Positions 55,883-64,000 of a DNA stretch of 64,000 bases are shown here, piece by piece (position 1 is the stretch's first letter; every line of letters begins with the position of its first letter). This DNA is from Kribbella pratensis (GTDB lineage: Bacteria > Actinomycetota > Actinomycetes > Propionibacteriales > Kribbellaceae): positions 1,061,473-1,125,472 of the forward strand of contig NZ_SODP01000001.1 of assembly GCF_004365355.1 (NCBI RefSeq). Direction: 5' to 3'. The position numbers were made by a program, and so were the translations under genes. The notes under the pieces were generated by a model. The model had not been told where the DNA came from, did no database searches, and was given only the letters and a program-made list of their open reading frames with translations.

Positions 55883-56962
55883 CTACCCCCGGTAGGTCGC
55901 AACAAGCGGGCATTCGAACGGGTCGCGGGCCCGGAGCCCGACGTTGTTCAGGTAGTTGACGACGATCCGGTACGACGACGGCAGGCTGACCTCGGTGTAC
56001 TTCACTCCGTGCAGCTCGCAGTACTCGCGCACGATCGGCTGGACGCGCCGCAGGGTCGGGCTCGGCATGTTCGGGAACAGGTGATGCTCGATCTGGTAGT
56101 TGAGGCTACCCATTGCGAAGTCGGTGAACACTCCGCCGCGGATGTTGCGCGACATCAGCACCTGGCGGCGCAGGAAGTCGAGCTTCATGGTGGCCGGGAC
56201 GAGCGGCATCCCCTTGTGGTTCGGCGCGAATGAACCGCCCAGGCAGATCCCGAAGATCGCGAGCTGCAGCCCGAGGAACGCTCCCGCCTTGCCGATCGGC
56301 AGCAGGAGGAACAGCACGGTCAGGTACCCGGCCAGGCGGCTGACCACGATCGCCGCCTCGATCCGCTCGACCTTGGTCGCCGAACGGCGGAGCAGGTGCT
56401 GCACGCTCGCGACGTACAGGCTGAGACCTTCGAGCGTGAGCAGCGGGAAGAACAGCCAGCCCTGGCGACGGGTCAGCCAGGCCTGGAAGCCGGTGCGCCG
56501 GCCGACGTGCTCCGGGGTGAACGCGATGACGCCGATGTCGATATCCGGGTCCTTCTTCAGCTGGTTCGGCGCCTGGTGGTGCCGGCTGTGCTTCGACCGC
56601 CACCAGCTCGCGCTCATGCCGACGAGTCCGCCGGCCAGCAGTCGCGCGGTCCAGTCGTTCCACTTCGCGGAGTCGAAGATCTGCCGGTGCGCGCTGTCGT
56701 GGCTGAGGAACGCGACCTGGGTGAGCACGAGCGCCAGCGCACCCGCCATCAGCAGCTGGAGCCATGAGTTGCCGAGCAGACCGAAGCCGACCCAGACCCC
56801 GATGAACGCGGCCACGACGAGGCCGATCCGGATGAAGTAGTACCCCCGACGTCGTCGCAGCAGCCCCAGTTCGCGGACGGTGCGGAGCAGGTCGGTGTAC
56901 AGGTTCGTATATCTGTGTTGAGCCCGTAACGGGTCGTGGTCTTCGGCAAGCAGCTGTGACAT
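55883..56962 (-). CDS. Membrane fatty acid desaturase (upstream copy)
   Basis: 359 residues from ATG 56960-56962, which has CGGAG 8 nt upstream; a GTG three codons earlier is too close to that site. His boxes HDSAH, HSRHH and QIEHH match the downstream copy, and the two proteins align along their whole length (both share TDLLRTVRELGL and RNIRGG). Tandem duplication followed by divergence is likely. They would adjust lipid unsaturation using ferredoxin or cytochrome donors not found here. Confidence 0.93.
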   Translation of the reverse strand: MSQLLAEDHDPLRAQHRYTNLYTDLLRTVRELGLLRRRRGYYFIRIGLVVAAFIGVWVGFGLLGNSWLQLLMAGALALVLTQVAFLSHDSAHRQIFDSAKWNDWTARLLAGGLVGMSASWWRSKHSRHHQAPNQLKKDPDIDIGVIAFTPEHVGRRTGFQAWLTRRQGWLFFPLLTLEGLSLYVASVQHLLRRSATKVERIEAAIVVSRLAGYLTVLFLLLPIGKAGAFLGLQLAIFGICLGGSFAPNHKGMPLVPATMKLDFLRRQVLMSRNIRGGVFTDFAMGSLNYQIEHHLFPNMPSPTLRRVQPIVREYCELHGVKYTEVSLPSSYRIVVNYLNNVGLRARDPFECPLVATYRG

Positions 56963-56986
56963 GAGAAACACTCCGGTTCCAGTAGT

Positions 56987-57000
56987 GCATCGGTCGATGC
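56987..57000. promoter_or_regulatory. Candidate operator upstream of desaturase genes
   Basis: A perfect palindrome GCATCG-GT-CGATGC 25 nt upstream of the desaturase ATG, in the 199-bp divergent gap with phoD. Confidence 0.4.
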
Positions 57001-57111
57001 GCTACCAGGTCCGGGGCAGCGTCACGAGAAAGGTGCTGTGGCACTCAACGGAACCACGTCGAGTAGTCGCACACAAGTTGGCGACAGGCTCCCCGGGCGA
57101 TTTGATACCCA

Positions 57112-57144
57112 GTTCGCCCGGCTTTCACCTGACCGTCATCAGCG
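57112..57144 (+). promoter_or_regulatory. PHO-box-like direct repeats upstream of phoD
   Basis: Three 11-bp units in a row: GTTCGCC-CGGC (57112), TTTCACC-TGAC (57123) and CGTCATC-AGCG (57134). Streptomyces PhoP boxes are 11-bp direct repeats with a GTTCACC core, and this layout fits in spacing and core. It lies 18 nt before the phoD ATG. Predicts PhoRP control under phosphate limitation. Confidence 0.65.
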
Positions 57145-57161
57145 GGGCGCACCTTCGGGTC

Positions 57162-58688
57162 ATGAAACTGAGCCGCCGCCAGCTCCTGGCCGCATCCACG
57201 GTCGCCGGAGCCTCCCTCGCCGTACCCGGGATCGCCTCCGCCGCCCCGAGCCTGGTCCGCCGCGACCGGCCCACGCTGCCTTCAGGCATCGCAAGTGCCG
57301 ACGTGACGCCGTCCTCGGCCGTCGTCTGGTCGAAGACCGACCGGCCCGGCCGGCTCGTCGTACAGCTGGCGAGCCACGGCCGTTTCGACCGGGCGATCCA
57401 CCTGCGCGGCCCGAAGACCTCGGCCGACGACGACTTCACCGCGCGGCTGCCGCTGCGCGGTCTGCGGCCGGGGCAGCGGTACGACTACCGCCTGGGCTTC
57501 GAGGACGCGAACGGCCGGATCGGCGAGACGCTCGACGGCTCGTTCACCACCCCGGGCCGCAACCGGCCGGTTTCGTTCGTGTTCACCGGCGACACCGCCG
57601 GCCAGGGCTACGGCATCAACCCGGAGCTCGGCGGGATGATCGCGTACAAGGCGATGCACGAGACGCGGCCGGACTTCTTCCTGCACTCCGGCGACAACAT
57701 CTACGCCGACGGTCCGATCGCGGCCGAGCTGAAAGTTGCCGATGGCACCGTTTGGAAGAACGTCGTGACCGAGGAGGTCTCGAAGGTCGCCGAGACGCTG
57801 GCCGAGTATCGCGGCCGGTACAAGTACAACCTGATGGACCAGAACGTGCGCGCCCTGTACGCCGACGTACCGCTGGTCGCGCAGTGGGACGACCACGAGA
57901 CGCTGAACAACTGGTACCCGGGGGAGATCCTCACCGACGACCGGTACACCGAGAAGCGCGTCGACGTGCTCGCGGCGCGGGCGAAGAAGGCGTTCCTCGA
58001 GTACCTGCCGATGGAGCACGTGTCCGGGCGTGACCGGATCTATCGCAAGGTGAGCTACGGGCCGCTGCTCGACGTGTTCTGCCTGGACATGCGTACCTAC
58101 CGCGGCGCGAACCCGGTGCCCTCGACCGTCGGGCCGGTCGCCATGCTCGGCGCCGAGCAGGCTGCCTGGCTGGTGCGCGAGGTCGCGGCGTCGCGGGCGA
58201 CCTGGAAGGTGATCGCGAGCGACATGCCGCTCGGCCTACTGGTGCCGGACGGCGACCTGATCGAGGCGGTCGCGAACGGTCTGCCCGGCGGTCCCGGCGG
58301 CCGCGAGCATGAGATCGCGTGGGTGCTGAGCCAGTTCAAGAAGCACAAGGTGCGGAACGCGGTCTGGCTGACCGCCGACGTGCACTACGCGGCCGCGCAC
58401 CATTACGACCCGTCCCGCGCGGTGTTCACCGACTTCGACCCGTTCTGGGAGATCGTCGCCGGTCCGATCAACGCGGGCACCTTCGGACCGAACGCGCTCG
58501 ACCCGACCTTCGGCCCGGAGGCCGTCTTCGTCAAGGCAGCCGACTTCGCGAGCCAGTCGCCGGCCAGTGGCAACCAGTTCTTCGGTCACACCAGCATCGA
58601 CCCGCGGACCGGCGTCTTCTCGGTCTCGCTCCGCAACCTGTTCGGCGACGTGTTGTGGAAGAAGGACATCACCCCGGCCCGCCACTGA
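57162..58688 (+). CDS. phoD: Alkaline phosphatase PhoD, Tat-exported
   Basis: Releases phosphate from phosphodiesters and monoesters outside the cell. It has 508 residues from ATG 57162 (MKLSRRQLLAAST), a twin-arginine signal cleaved near ASA-AP (~28). PhoD metal-site blocks are FVFTGDTAGQG, FFLHSGDNIYADG, VAQWDDHET and TADVHYAAAHHY. An in-frame extension to 56961 would bury the signal peptide and the PHO box, so it is rejected. A strong terminator follows. Confidence 0.93.
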   Translation: MKLSRRQLLAASTVAGASLAVPGIASAAPSLVRRDRPTLPSGIASADVTPSSAVVWSKTDRPGRLVVQLASHGRFDRAIHLRGPKTSADDDFTARLPLRGLRPGQRYDYRLGFEDANGRIGETLDGSFTTPGRNRPVSFVFTGDTAGQGYGINPELGGMIAYKAMHETRPDFFLHSGDNIYADGPIAAELKVADGTVWKNVVTEEVSKVAETLAEYRGRYKYNLMDQNVRALYADVPLVAQWDDHETLNNWYPGEILTDDRYTEKRVDVLAARAKKAFLEYLPMEHVSGRDRIYRKVSYGPLLDVFCLDMRTYRGANPVPSTVGPVAMLGAEQAAWLVREVAASRATWKVIASDMPLGLLVPDGDLIEAVANGLPGGPGGREHEIAWVLSQFKKHKVRNAVWLTADVHYAAAHHYDPSRAVFTDFDPFWEIVAGPINAGTFGPNALDPTFGPEAVFVKAADFASQSPASGNQFFGHTSIDPRTGVFSVSLRNLFGDVLWKKDITPARH

Positions 58689-58704
58689 GCTGGGCCCGTC
58701 GGAC

Positions 58705-58755
58705 TCACCCGGCTCCGGTGCCTGCGCGGGATGCCGCCCACCGGAGCGGGTGAGG
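58705..58755 (+). terminator. Terminator after phoD
   Basis: Arms CTCACCCGGCTCCGGTG (58705-58721) and CACCGGAGCGGGTGAG (58740-58755) form a 16-bp stem with a single bulged G, 18-nt loop, 17 nt after the phoD stop. Confidence 0.75.
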
Positions 58756-58773
58756 ACGACGCCGGCATCGAGT

Positions 58774-58779
58774 TAGGTT
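58774..58779 (+). promoter_or_regulatory. Candidate -10 box (TAGGTT) of prolyl oligopeptidase gene, leaderless
   Basis: TAGGTT ends 6 nt before the ATG at 58786, and no Shine-Dalgarno is seen. Confidence 0.5.
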
Positions 58780-58785
58780 GGGCCC

Positions 58786-60837
58786 ATGACCGCTTTCCCC
58801 GAGAGCCGCCGCGACGATGTGGTCGAGATACTGCATGGGCAGGAGATCGCCGACCCGTATCGCTGGCTGGAAGATCCTGACTCACCTGACACCCAGGACT
58901 GGGTCCGCAGGCAGAACGAGTTCACCGAGACCGAGCTCTCCGGGTATCCGGAGCGGGCGTGGTTCCAGACCACGATGTCCGCGATTCTCGCGCGGCCGCG
59001 GGCAGGTGTCCCCGCCAAGAAAGCAGGCTGGTACTTCGTCGGCCGCAACGACGGCACGCAGGCCCAGGACGTCATCTACGTCGCCGAGTCGCTCGACGAA
59101 CTGCTCTCCGGCGGCCGGGTGCTCATCGATCCGAACACCCTGTCCGAGGACGGCACCGACTCGCTCGGCACGTTCACGGTCAGCCCGGACGGCAAGTACT
59201 TCGCGTACGGCATCAACGAGAGCGGCAGCGACTGGACGACGTTCCGGCTGCTCGACATCGCCAGCGGCGAGCCGGTGGACGACGTGGTCACGCAGTCCAA
59301 GTTCAGCGAGGCGGTCTGGCTGCCGGACAGCTCGGGCTACCTGTACCTGCACTACCCGGTCAGCGACGGCAGCGAGGGCACCGAGACGAGCGGCCTGAGC
59401 AGCGGGCGGCTGACCATGCACAAGATCGGCACGCCGCAGTCCGAGGACACGCTGGTGCTGCACTTCGAGGAGCAGAGCACCTTCATCTCGACGGAGGTCA
59501 GCGACGACGACCGGTACGTCGTAGCGCTGATCACTGAGGGCACCGACCCCGCGGCCAAACTGTGGCTGTTCCCGATCACGTCCGACGGCCTCGGCGAGCC
59601 GATCAAGGTCGTCGACGAGTACCGGGACGAGATCCTCTTCGTCCGGATGTCCGGCGACCAGCTGGTGCTGCAGACGGATCGTGACGCCTCCCGCGGCCGC
59701 GTGGTGCTGTCGACGCTGGACGGCGACTTCACCGACCTCGTGCCCGAGGGCGAGTCCACGCTGCAGGCGGTCAGCCCGACCGAGCACGGGTTCGTCACGC
59801 TGACACTGGTCGACGCGCAATCCGTCGTGACCGTCTACGCGCTCGACGGCTCCGGTGCGCGGCAGGTCGAGATCTCCGACGGCGCCGTGGTCGGTCTCAA
59901 CTCCTCTGCCAAGAACGCCGACTTCTTCGTCGGCCTGTCCACCGTCACCGACCCCACGCTCTCGTACGTCGTCTCTGCCTCGACGGGTGCAGCGCGTGCG
60001 CTTCCGGAGCTGGTCCGCGGCACCAGCACCTTCACGCCGCCGGCCGTCTCCGTGGAGCGCCGAGTCGCACCAGGGCGCGACGTGCCGTACTTCGTCATCA
60101 CCCGCTCCGACCTCGACTACAGCGCCCCGCGCCCGACGCTGATGTGGGGGTACGGCGGTTTCCGCATCCCGATCCAGACCGACTACCGCCCCGGCTGGTC
60201 GGGCTGGCTGGCCGCTGGAGGAGTGCTGGTGATCACCAACCTGCGCGGCGGCGGTGAGTACGGGAGCGACTGGCACGACGCCGGCCGGTTGAAGAACAAG
60301 CAGAACGTCTTCGACGACTTCATCGCGGTCGCTGAGCACCTCCAGGAGACCGGCGTCACCACGTCCGACCAGTTGGCCATGCACGGCCGCAGCAACGGCG
60401 GACTGCTCATCGGAGCGGTCATGACCCAGCGGCCGGACCTGTTCAAGGTCGCGCTGCCCGGTGTCGGAGTGCTGGACATGCTCCGCTTCCACAAGTTCAC
60501 AGTGGGTGCTGCGTGGGTCTCCGACTTCGGATCGCCGGAGGACCCTGAACAGTTCCAGGACCTCCTGGCCTACTCGCCACTGCACCGCGTGGCAGAGGGT
60601 ACGGCGTACCCCGCGACGCTGGTGGTCACCGGTGATCACGACGACCGCGTCGTACCGCTGCACAGCCACAAATACATCGCTGCCCTGCAGCACGCCCAGT
60701 CCGGACCCGCGCCGATCCTCACCCGGGTAGAGGTCAACACCGGCCACGGCTTCGGCAAACCTGCCGCGATGGTCGCGGCCGAGTGGGCCGACCTCCTGGC
60801 GTTCGCTGCGCACCACACCGGACTACGGGTGGGGTAG
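58786..60837 (+). CDS. Prolyl oligopeptidase family (S9) serine peptidase
   Basis: Cuts short peptides after proline in the cytoplasm. The 683 residues comprise an N-terminal helix and beta-propeller (~1-410) and a C-terminal alpha/beta hydrolase domain. Catalytic Ser536 is in GRSNGG; the Asp is in GDHDDRVVP (619/620) and His654 in NTGHGFG. NLRGGGEYGSDWH and GYGGFRIP are classic S9A blocks. No signal peptide. It is of normal length. Confidence 0.95.
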   Translation: MTAFPESRRDDVVEILHGQEIADPYRWLEDPDSPDTQDWVRRQNEFTETELSGYPERAWFQTTMSAILARPRAGVPAKKAGWYFVGRNDGTQAQDVIYVAESLDELLSGGRVLIDPNTLSEDGTDSLGTFTVSPDGKYFAYGINESGSDWTTFRLLDIASGEPVDDVVTQSKFSEAVWLPDSSGYLYLHYPVSDGSEGTETSGLSSGRLTMHKIGTPQSEDTLVLHFEEQSTFISTEVSDDDRYVVALITEGTDPAAKLWLFPITSDGLGEPIKVVDEYRDEILFVRMSGDQLVLQTDRDASRGRVVLSTLDGDFTDLVPEGESTLQAVSPTEHGFVTLTLVDAQSVVTVYALDGSGARQVEISDGAVVGLNSSAKNADFFVGLSTVTDPTLSYVVSASTGAARALPELVRGTSTFTPPAVSVERRVAPGRDVPYFVITRSDLDYSAPRPTLMWGYGGFRIPIQTDYRPGWSGWLAAGGVLVITNLRGGGEYGSDWHDAGRLKNKQNVFDDFIAVAEHLQETGVTTSDQLAMHGRSNGGLLIGAVMTQRPDLFKVALPGVGVLDMLRFHKFTVGAAWVSDFGSPEDPEQFQDLLAYSPLHRVAEGTAYPATLVVTGDHDDRVVPLHSHKYIAALQHAQSGPAPILTRVEVNTGHGFGKPAAMVAAEWADLLAFAAHHTGLRVG

Positions 60838-60926
60838 CCGGTCGGTATTTTGCCGGATGCCTGCTCAGGGTGGCGGCTGGTGGACTCGTTCGCACCAGTT
60901 CCCACCCCGAGCAGGGAGGCAGCCCG

Positions 60927-61898
60927 ATGAGCGACGTACCCGATGCCGGCAGCGACCTCAGGATCGAACGCCGGGTCCGCGAGTTCCTGACCGAGCTGAA
61001 CAAGAACCCCGACCCGTTCTGGCTGCTGCCCGGCGACCAGGTCCGGGCGACGCTGAGCGGCCTGCAGGCGACCGTGCCGGTCGACCTGGGCGGGGTCGAC
61101 GTCACCGAGCAGGACATCGAGGTCGACGGCGTACGGACCAAGCTGTACATCCAGCGCCCGTCCGGAGTCGACGGTCCACTGCCGGTCGTGCTGTTCCTGC
61201 ACGGCGGAGTCTGGATCGCGGGCGACTTCGACAACCACCAGCGTCTGACGCACGACCTCGTCACATCGACTGGGTATGCGGTGGTGTTCGTCGAGTACAC
61301 ACCGATCCCCGATGCCGTCTTCCCGACGCAGCTCGAGGAGTGCTACGCGGCACTGCAATGGATCGCTAGCGAGGGTTCAGGTGCCGGACTCGACGCGAGC
61401 CGGTTGGCCGTCGCGGGCAACAGCGTAGGCGGCAACCTCAGTGCCGCGCTGACCATGTATGCGCGCGACCACGACGGCCCGGAGATCAAGGTCCAGCTGC
61501 TGCTCTACCCGGCTACCGACGCTCGCTTCGACACCGAGTCGTACCAGGAGTTCGCCGACGGACGGTTCCTTCCACTGGACTTCATGAAGTTCGGCTGGGA
61601 CGTCTATGCGCCGGACGAGGCCACCCGGCGCAACCCGTACGCCGCGCCGCTGCAAGCACGTCCGGACCAGCTGCGGGGTCTGCCGCCGGCGGTCATCCAC
61701 ACCTCGGGCAACGACGTACTGCGGGACGAGGGCCAGGCCTACGGGCACAAGCTGGACGAGGCCGGCGTCGACGTGGTCTCGGTGATGTACGTCGGGCAGA
61801 TCCACGACATGGCGCTGCTGAACCCGATTCACGACCTGCCGTCGGTGCGGGCCGAGTTCCGGCACGTGGCGGCGGATCTGGCGCACTACCTCGAGTGA
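60927..61898 (+). CDS. Alpha/beta hydrolase of hormone-sensitive-lipase family
   Basis: 323 residues from ATG 60927, 9 nt after AGGGAGG. HGG at 92-94 makes the oxyanion hole, the nucleophile is S166 in GNSVGG, and the Asp and His lie in SGNDVLRDEG and GQIHDMALL. The bacterial HSL-type (family IV) esterases look like this. Substrate unknown. It is upstream of the LuxR-STAND gene on the same strand, 24 nt apart. Confidence 0.9.
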   Translation: MSDVPDAGSDLRIERRVREFLTELNKNPDPFWLLPGDQVRATLSGLQATVPVDLGGVDVTEQDIEVDGVRTKLYIQRPSGVDGPLPVVLFLHGGVWIAGDFDNHQRLTHDLVTSTGYAVVFVEYTPIPDAVFPTQLEECYAALQWIASEGSGAGLDASRLAVAGNSVGGNLSAALTMYARDHDGPEIKVQLLLYPATDARFDTESYQEFADGRFLPLDFMKFGWDVYAPDEATRRNPYAAPLQARPDQLRGLPPAVIHTSGNDVLRDEGQAYGHKLDEAGVDVVSVMYVGQIHDMALLNPIHDLPSVRAEFRHVAADLAHYLE

Positions 61899-61922
61899 AT
61901 CTGGCATATTCTCGCCCCTGAG

Positions 61923-64000
61923 ATGGGGACCCTGCCGGCTGAGCTCACCAGCTTCATCGGACGTCGCCAAGAGCTGCGCGACGTCCGGGCCGTCTTGTCC
62001 ACCGGCCGGCTGGTAACGCTGACCGGGCCGGGCGGTGTCGGTAAGACCCGGCTCGGGCTGCGGACCGCGGCGCAGGTCGCCCGGACGTTCCCGGACGGCG
62101 TCTGGCTGGCGGAGCTCGCGGTCGTGCAGGACCCGGCCGATCTCGCCCGGACGGTCAGCGCGGCGTTCGGGCTTCGGGACGCGGACGACGATCCCGTCGG
62201 CCGACTGACCAAGTATCTGGAGGACCGGGCGCTGCTGCTGGTTCTGGACAACTGCGAGCATCTGCGCGACGCGTGCGCCGAGCTGATCGAGCTGCTCCTC
62301 AAGGCAGCGCCCGGGATCCGCGTGCTCGCGACCAGCCGGCAGCGTCTCGGCGTACGCGGCGAGCGGGTGTACTCGGTGCAGCCGCTCGCGGAGATCACCG
62401 AACTGTTCGAGGACCGGGCAGCCGCCGTGGGCTGCAGGATCGACGCCGCCGACCGGGCACAAGTCGTGGAGATCTGCCGCCGGCTGGACGGGATCCCGCT
62501 CGCCGTCGAGCTGGCCGCTGCCTGGTTGCGGGTGCTCTCGGTCGACGACCTGCTGGCGCGGATGGAGACGCTGGCACCGGGCCGAGCAGAGATCCTGGAC
62601 TGGAGCTGGGAGCTCTGCACGCCGGCGGAGCGGTTGCTCTGGTCCCGTTTGTCCGCGTTCGTGGGCGGCTTCGACCTCGCGGCCGCGGAGTCGGTCTCTT
62701 GTGCGGACCTCGAGGTGCTCTCCGGTCTGGTCGACAAGTCCATCGTGCAGTCCGTCGGCGGACGTCTCCAGCTGTTGGAGACGGTCCGCCAGTACGGCTT
62801 GGAGCGGCTGCGGGCGGACGGCTCGGCGGACGCCGTACGCGTGCTGCACCGGGACCACTACCTGCGACTGGCCGAGCGGTACAGCCGGGACTGGACCCGC
62901 GCGAACGCACAGATCGAGGCGCACCGGTTCACGGAGCCGGAGCATGCCAATCTCCGGGCGGCTCTCGAGTTCAGCCTGAGCACACCGGGCCAGGAGGCGA
63001 CCGGGCTGCGGTTGGTCGTCGCTCTGCACTACCACTGGTTGTTCTGCGGACACCCGGCTGAGGGCCGGCACTGGCTCGAGCGCGCATTGGAGCAGAATCC
63101 GGGGCCGAGCCATGACCGCGCGCAGGCGTTGTGGATGTGTGCCTTCGCGCGTTGCCTGACCGGTTACGCCTCGACCGTCCGTCCCTACGGCGTCGAGGCT
63201 GAGGCCTGGGCACGGGACAACGGCGACGACGAGGTGCTCGCCCACGCCCTGCTGGTGCTGGGAGGCTACTGGTTCCTGACCGGGGACGGTTCGCGATGCG
63301 AGCCGCTGTTCGAGCAGGCGATCGAGCTGTTGGAGGCCACCGGCCGCCCGAGCAGTGTGCTGCTTCAGCTGCACTCGGCGCTTGCCCAGCCGTATGTCTG
63401 GCAGGGACGCGCCTTGGAGGGTTTGGAGCTGGCCCGGCGCGGGCTGGAACTGTGTGAGGCCAGCGGCGAGCAGTTTGCCCGGAGCAGCCTGCTGTTCGCG
63501 CGTTCGCTGGCTCAGTGGGCGTTGGAAGCGTACGCCGAGGCGGAGGCTGGACTCGTCGAGGCCGTCAAGCTGGCCCGCACGTTCAACGACGTACTCGGAA
63601 CGGTCATCGCGGTCGAGGTTCTCTGCTGGGTGAAGGCTGCCCAGGGAGAGCACAGCCGTGCGGCTGAGCTGCTGGGGATCGCGGACCGGATCTGGTCGAC
63701 CGGAGGCGCGAGCCCGATGCTGGGGTCACTCCACATGCGCGAGGCACACGACACCTGCGCGGCCGAGGTCAGCGAGGCTCTGGGCGCCGAGCGGTACCGG
63801 GTCGCCTTCGAGCGTGGGGCAGCGTTGGCGGCAGACTTCGACCGCGCGATCACGGCTGTCGTCGGCGCTGGACCGGCTTCGGTGGGTTCCGGCCGGACAG
63901 GTGGTCCGTTGAGCGCCCGGGAAGAGCAGGTGGCCGAGCTGGTGGGGCAGGGGATGACGAACAAGGAGATCGCTGCCCGCCTGGTCATCAGCCGGCGGAC
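61923..64000 (+). CDS. LuxR-type regulator with NB-ARC/STAND ATPase (3' truncated by window)
   Basis: The frame is open from ATG 61923 to the window end (692 codons, no stop). There is no N-terminal HTH: it starts MGTLPAELTSFIGRRQELRD, then P-loop GPGGVGKT at 35-42, LLLVLDNCEHL, LATSRQRLG and IPLAVELAAAWLR. A helical TPR-like region follows (~300-620), and from ~662 the LuxR HTH begins (PLSAREEQVAELVGQGMTNK), with EIAARLVISRR at the edge. It belongs to the ATPase-LuxR regulators common in actinomycetes. Target unknown. Confidence 0.92.
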   Translation, partial: MGTLPAELTSFIGRRQELRDVRAVLSTGRLVTLTGPGGVGKTRLGLRTAAQVARTFPDGVWLAELAVVQDPADLARTVSAAFGLRDADDDPVGRLTKYLEDRALLLVLDNCEHLRDACAELIELLLKAAPGIRVLATSRQRLGVRGERVYSVQPLAEITELFEDRAAAVGCRIDAADRAQVVEICRRLDGIPLAVELAAAWLRVLSVDDLLARMETLAPGRAEILDWSWELCTPAERLLWSRLSAFVGGFDLAAAESVSCADLEVLSGLVDKSIVQSVGGRLQLLETVRQYGLERLRADGSADAVRVLHRDHYLRLAERYSRDWTRANAQIEAHRFTEPEHANLRAALEFSLSTPGQEATGLRLVVALHYHWLFCGHPAEGRHWLERALEQNPGPSHDRAQALWMCAFARCLTGYASTVRPYGVEAEAWARDNGDDEVLAHALLVLGGYWFLTGDGSRCEPLFEQAIELLEATGRPSSVLLQLHSALAQPYVWQGRALEGLELARRGLELCEASGEQFARSSLLFARSLAQWALEAYAEAEAGLVEAVKLARTFNDVLGTVIAVEVLCWVKAAQGEHSRAAELLGIADRIWSTGGASPMLGSLHMREAHDTCAAEVSEALGAERYRVAFERGAALAADFDRAITAVVGAGPASVGSGRTGGPLSAREEQVAELVGQGMTNKEIAARLVISRR

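Noticed and set aside
56961..57161. 67-codon N-terminal extension of phoD
   Set aside because: It would place the Tat signal inside the protein and cross the PHO-box-like repeats.

Overview
The window is a 64 kb piece of a high-GC actinobacterial chromosome. Gene content and order (hisDCBH, then rimP-nusA-ylxR-infB-rbfA-truB, ribF, rpsO-pnp-M16 peptidase, dapB, dapA-rnj), frequent GTG starts and many ATGA/GTGA gene overlaps point to the Nocardioidaceae/Propionibacteriales. A Kribbella-like organism is the best guess, but this rests on gene style only and no database search was made.

Layout. 1-1.7 kb: the tail of an ATP-grasp enzyme of the graspetide (RiPP) type, a MazEF-like toxin-antitoxin pair and a LON substrate-binding-domain protein. 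1.8-5.5 kb: histidine genes hisD-hisC-hisB-hisH, all overlapping; hisA and hisF are not here. 5.4-13.3 kb: a ferritin-like protein and lipoprotein pair, then the translation/transcription cluster rimP, nusA, ylxR, infB, rbfA, truB. 13.3-17 kb: methyltransferase, LLM flavin enzyme, Sir2 deacetylase and a secreted SGNH hydrolase. 17-22.2 kb: ribF, rpsO, pnp and an M16 peptidase. 22.2-26 kb: an accessory cluster with a berberine-bridge-type flavoenzyme, a P450, a membrane protein and a divergent TetR regulator with two visible operators. 26-27.8 kb: a gene-poor stretch with hairpin repeats, GC-rich micro-repeats and a decayed ABC ATPase. 27.8-33.2 kb: a complete oligopeptide ABC importer operon. 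33.2-36.3 kb: a large membrane protein, dapB and a small membrane protein. 36.4-43 kb: an XRE-STAND regulator, a secreted TAP-like peptidase, a GNAT acetyltransferase and a DUF418 protein. 43.2-46.7 kb: the phenylacetyl-CoA epoxidase operon paaABCDE behind a palindromic operator. 46.7-50.9 kb: an unknown protein, argG with a candidate ARG box, a three-copy ~170 bp repeat array and two membrane proteins. 51-54.8 kb: dapA, RNase J and a LacI regulator. 54.7-57 kb: two tandem fatty-acid desaturases. 57-64 kb: a Tat-exported PhoD phosphatase with a PHO-box-like site, a prolyl oligopeptidase, an HSL-type esterase and the 5' part of a LuxR-STAND regulator that runs off the window.

Housekeeping genes set the backbone (His, Lys and Arg synthesis, translation initiation, RNA processing and decay). 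Catabolic and accessory blocks, each with its own operator or regulator, are placed between them. Many genes have a TANNNT -10 box ending 6-10 nt before the start codon and no Shine-Dalgarno sequence, as expected for leaderless mRNAs.

The most unusual signals are (i) a chain of four tiny ORFs linked by ATGA overlaps with an exact 14-nt period in the infB leader, and (ii) a family of hairpin repeats with a GGGG-TCAA-CCCC core at two loci about 22 kb apart, in tandem ~170 bp units upstream of argG and showing pair-preserving changes between copies.
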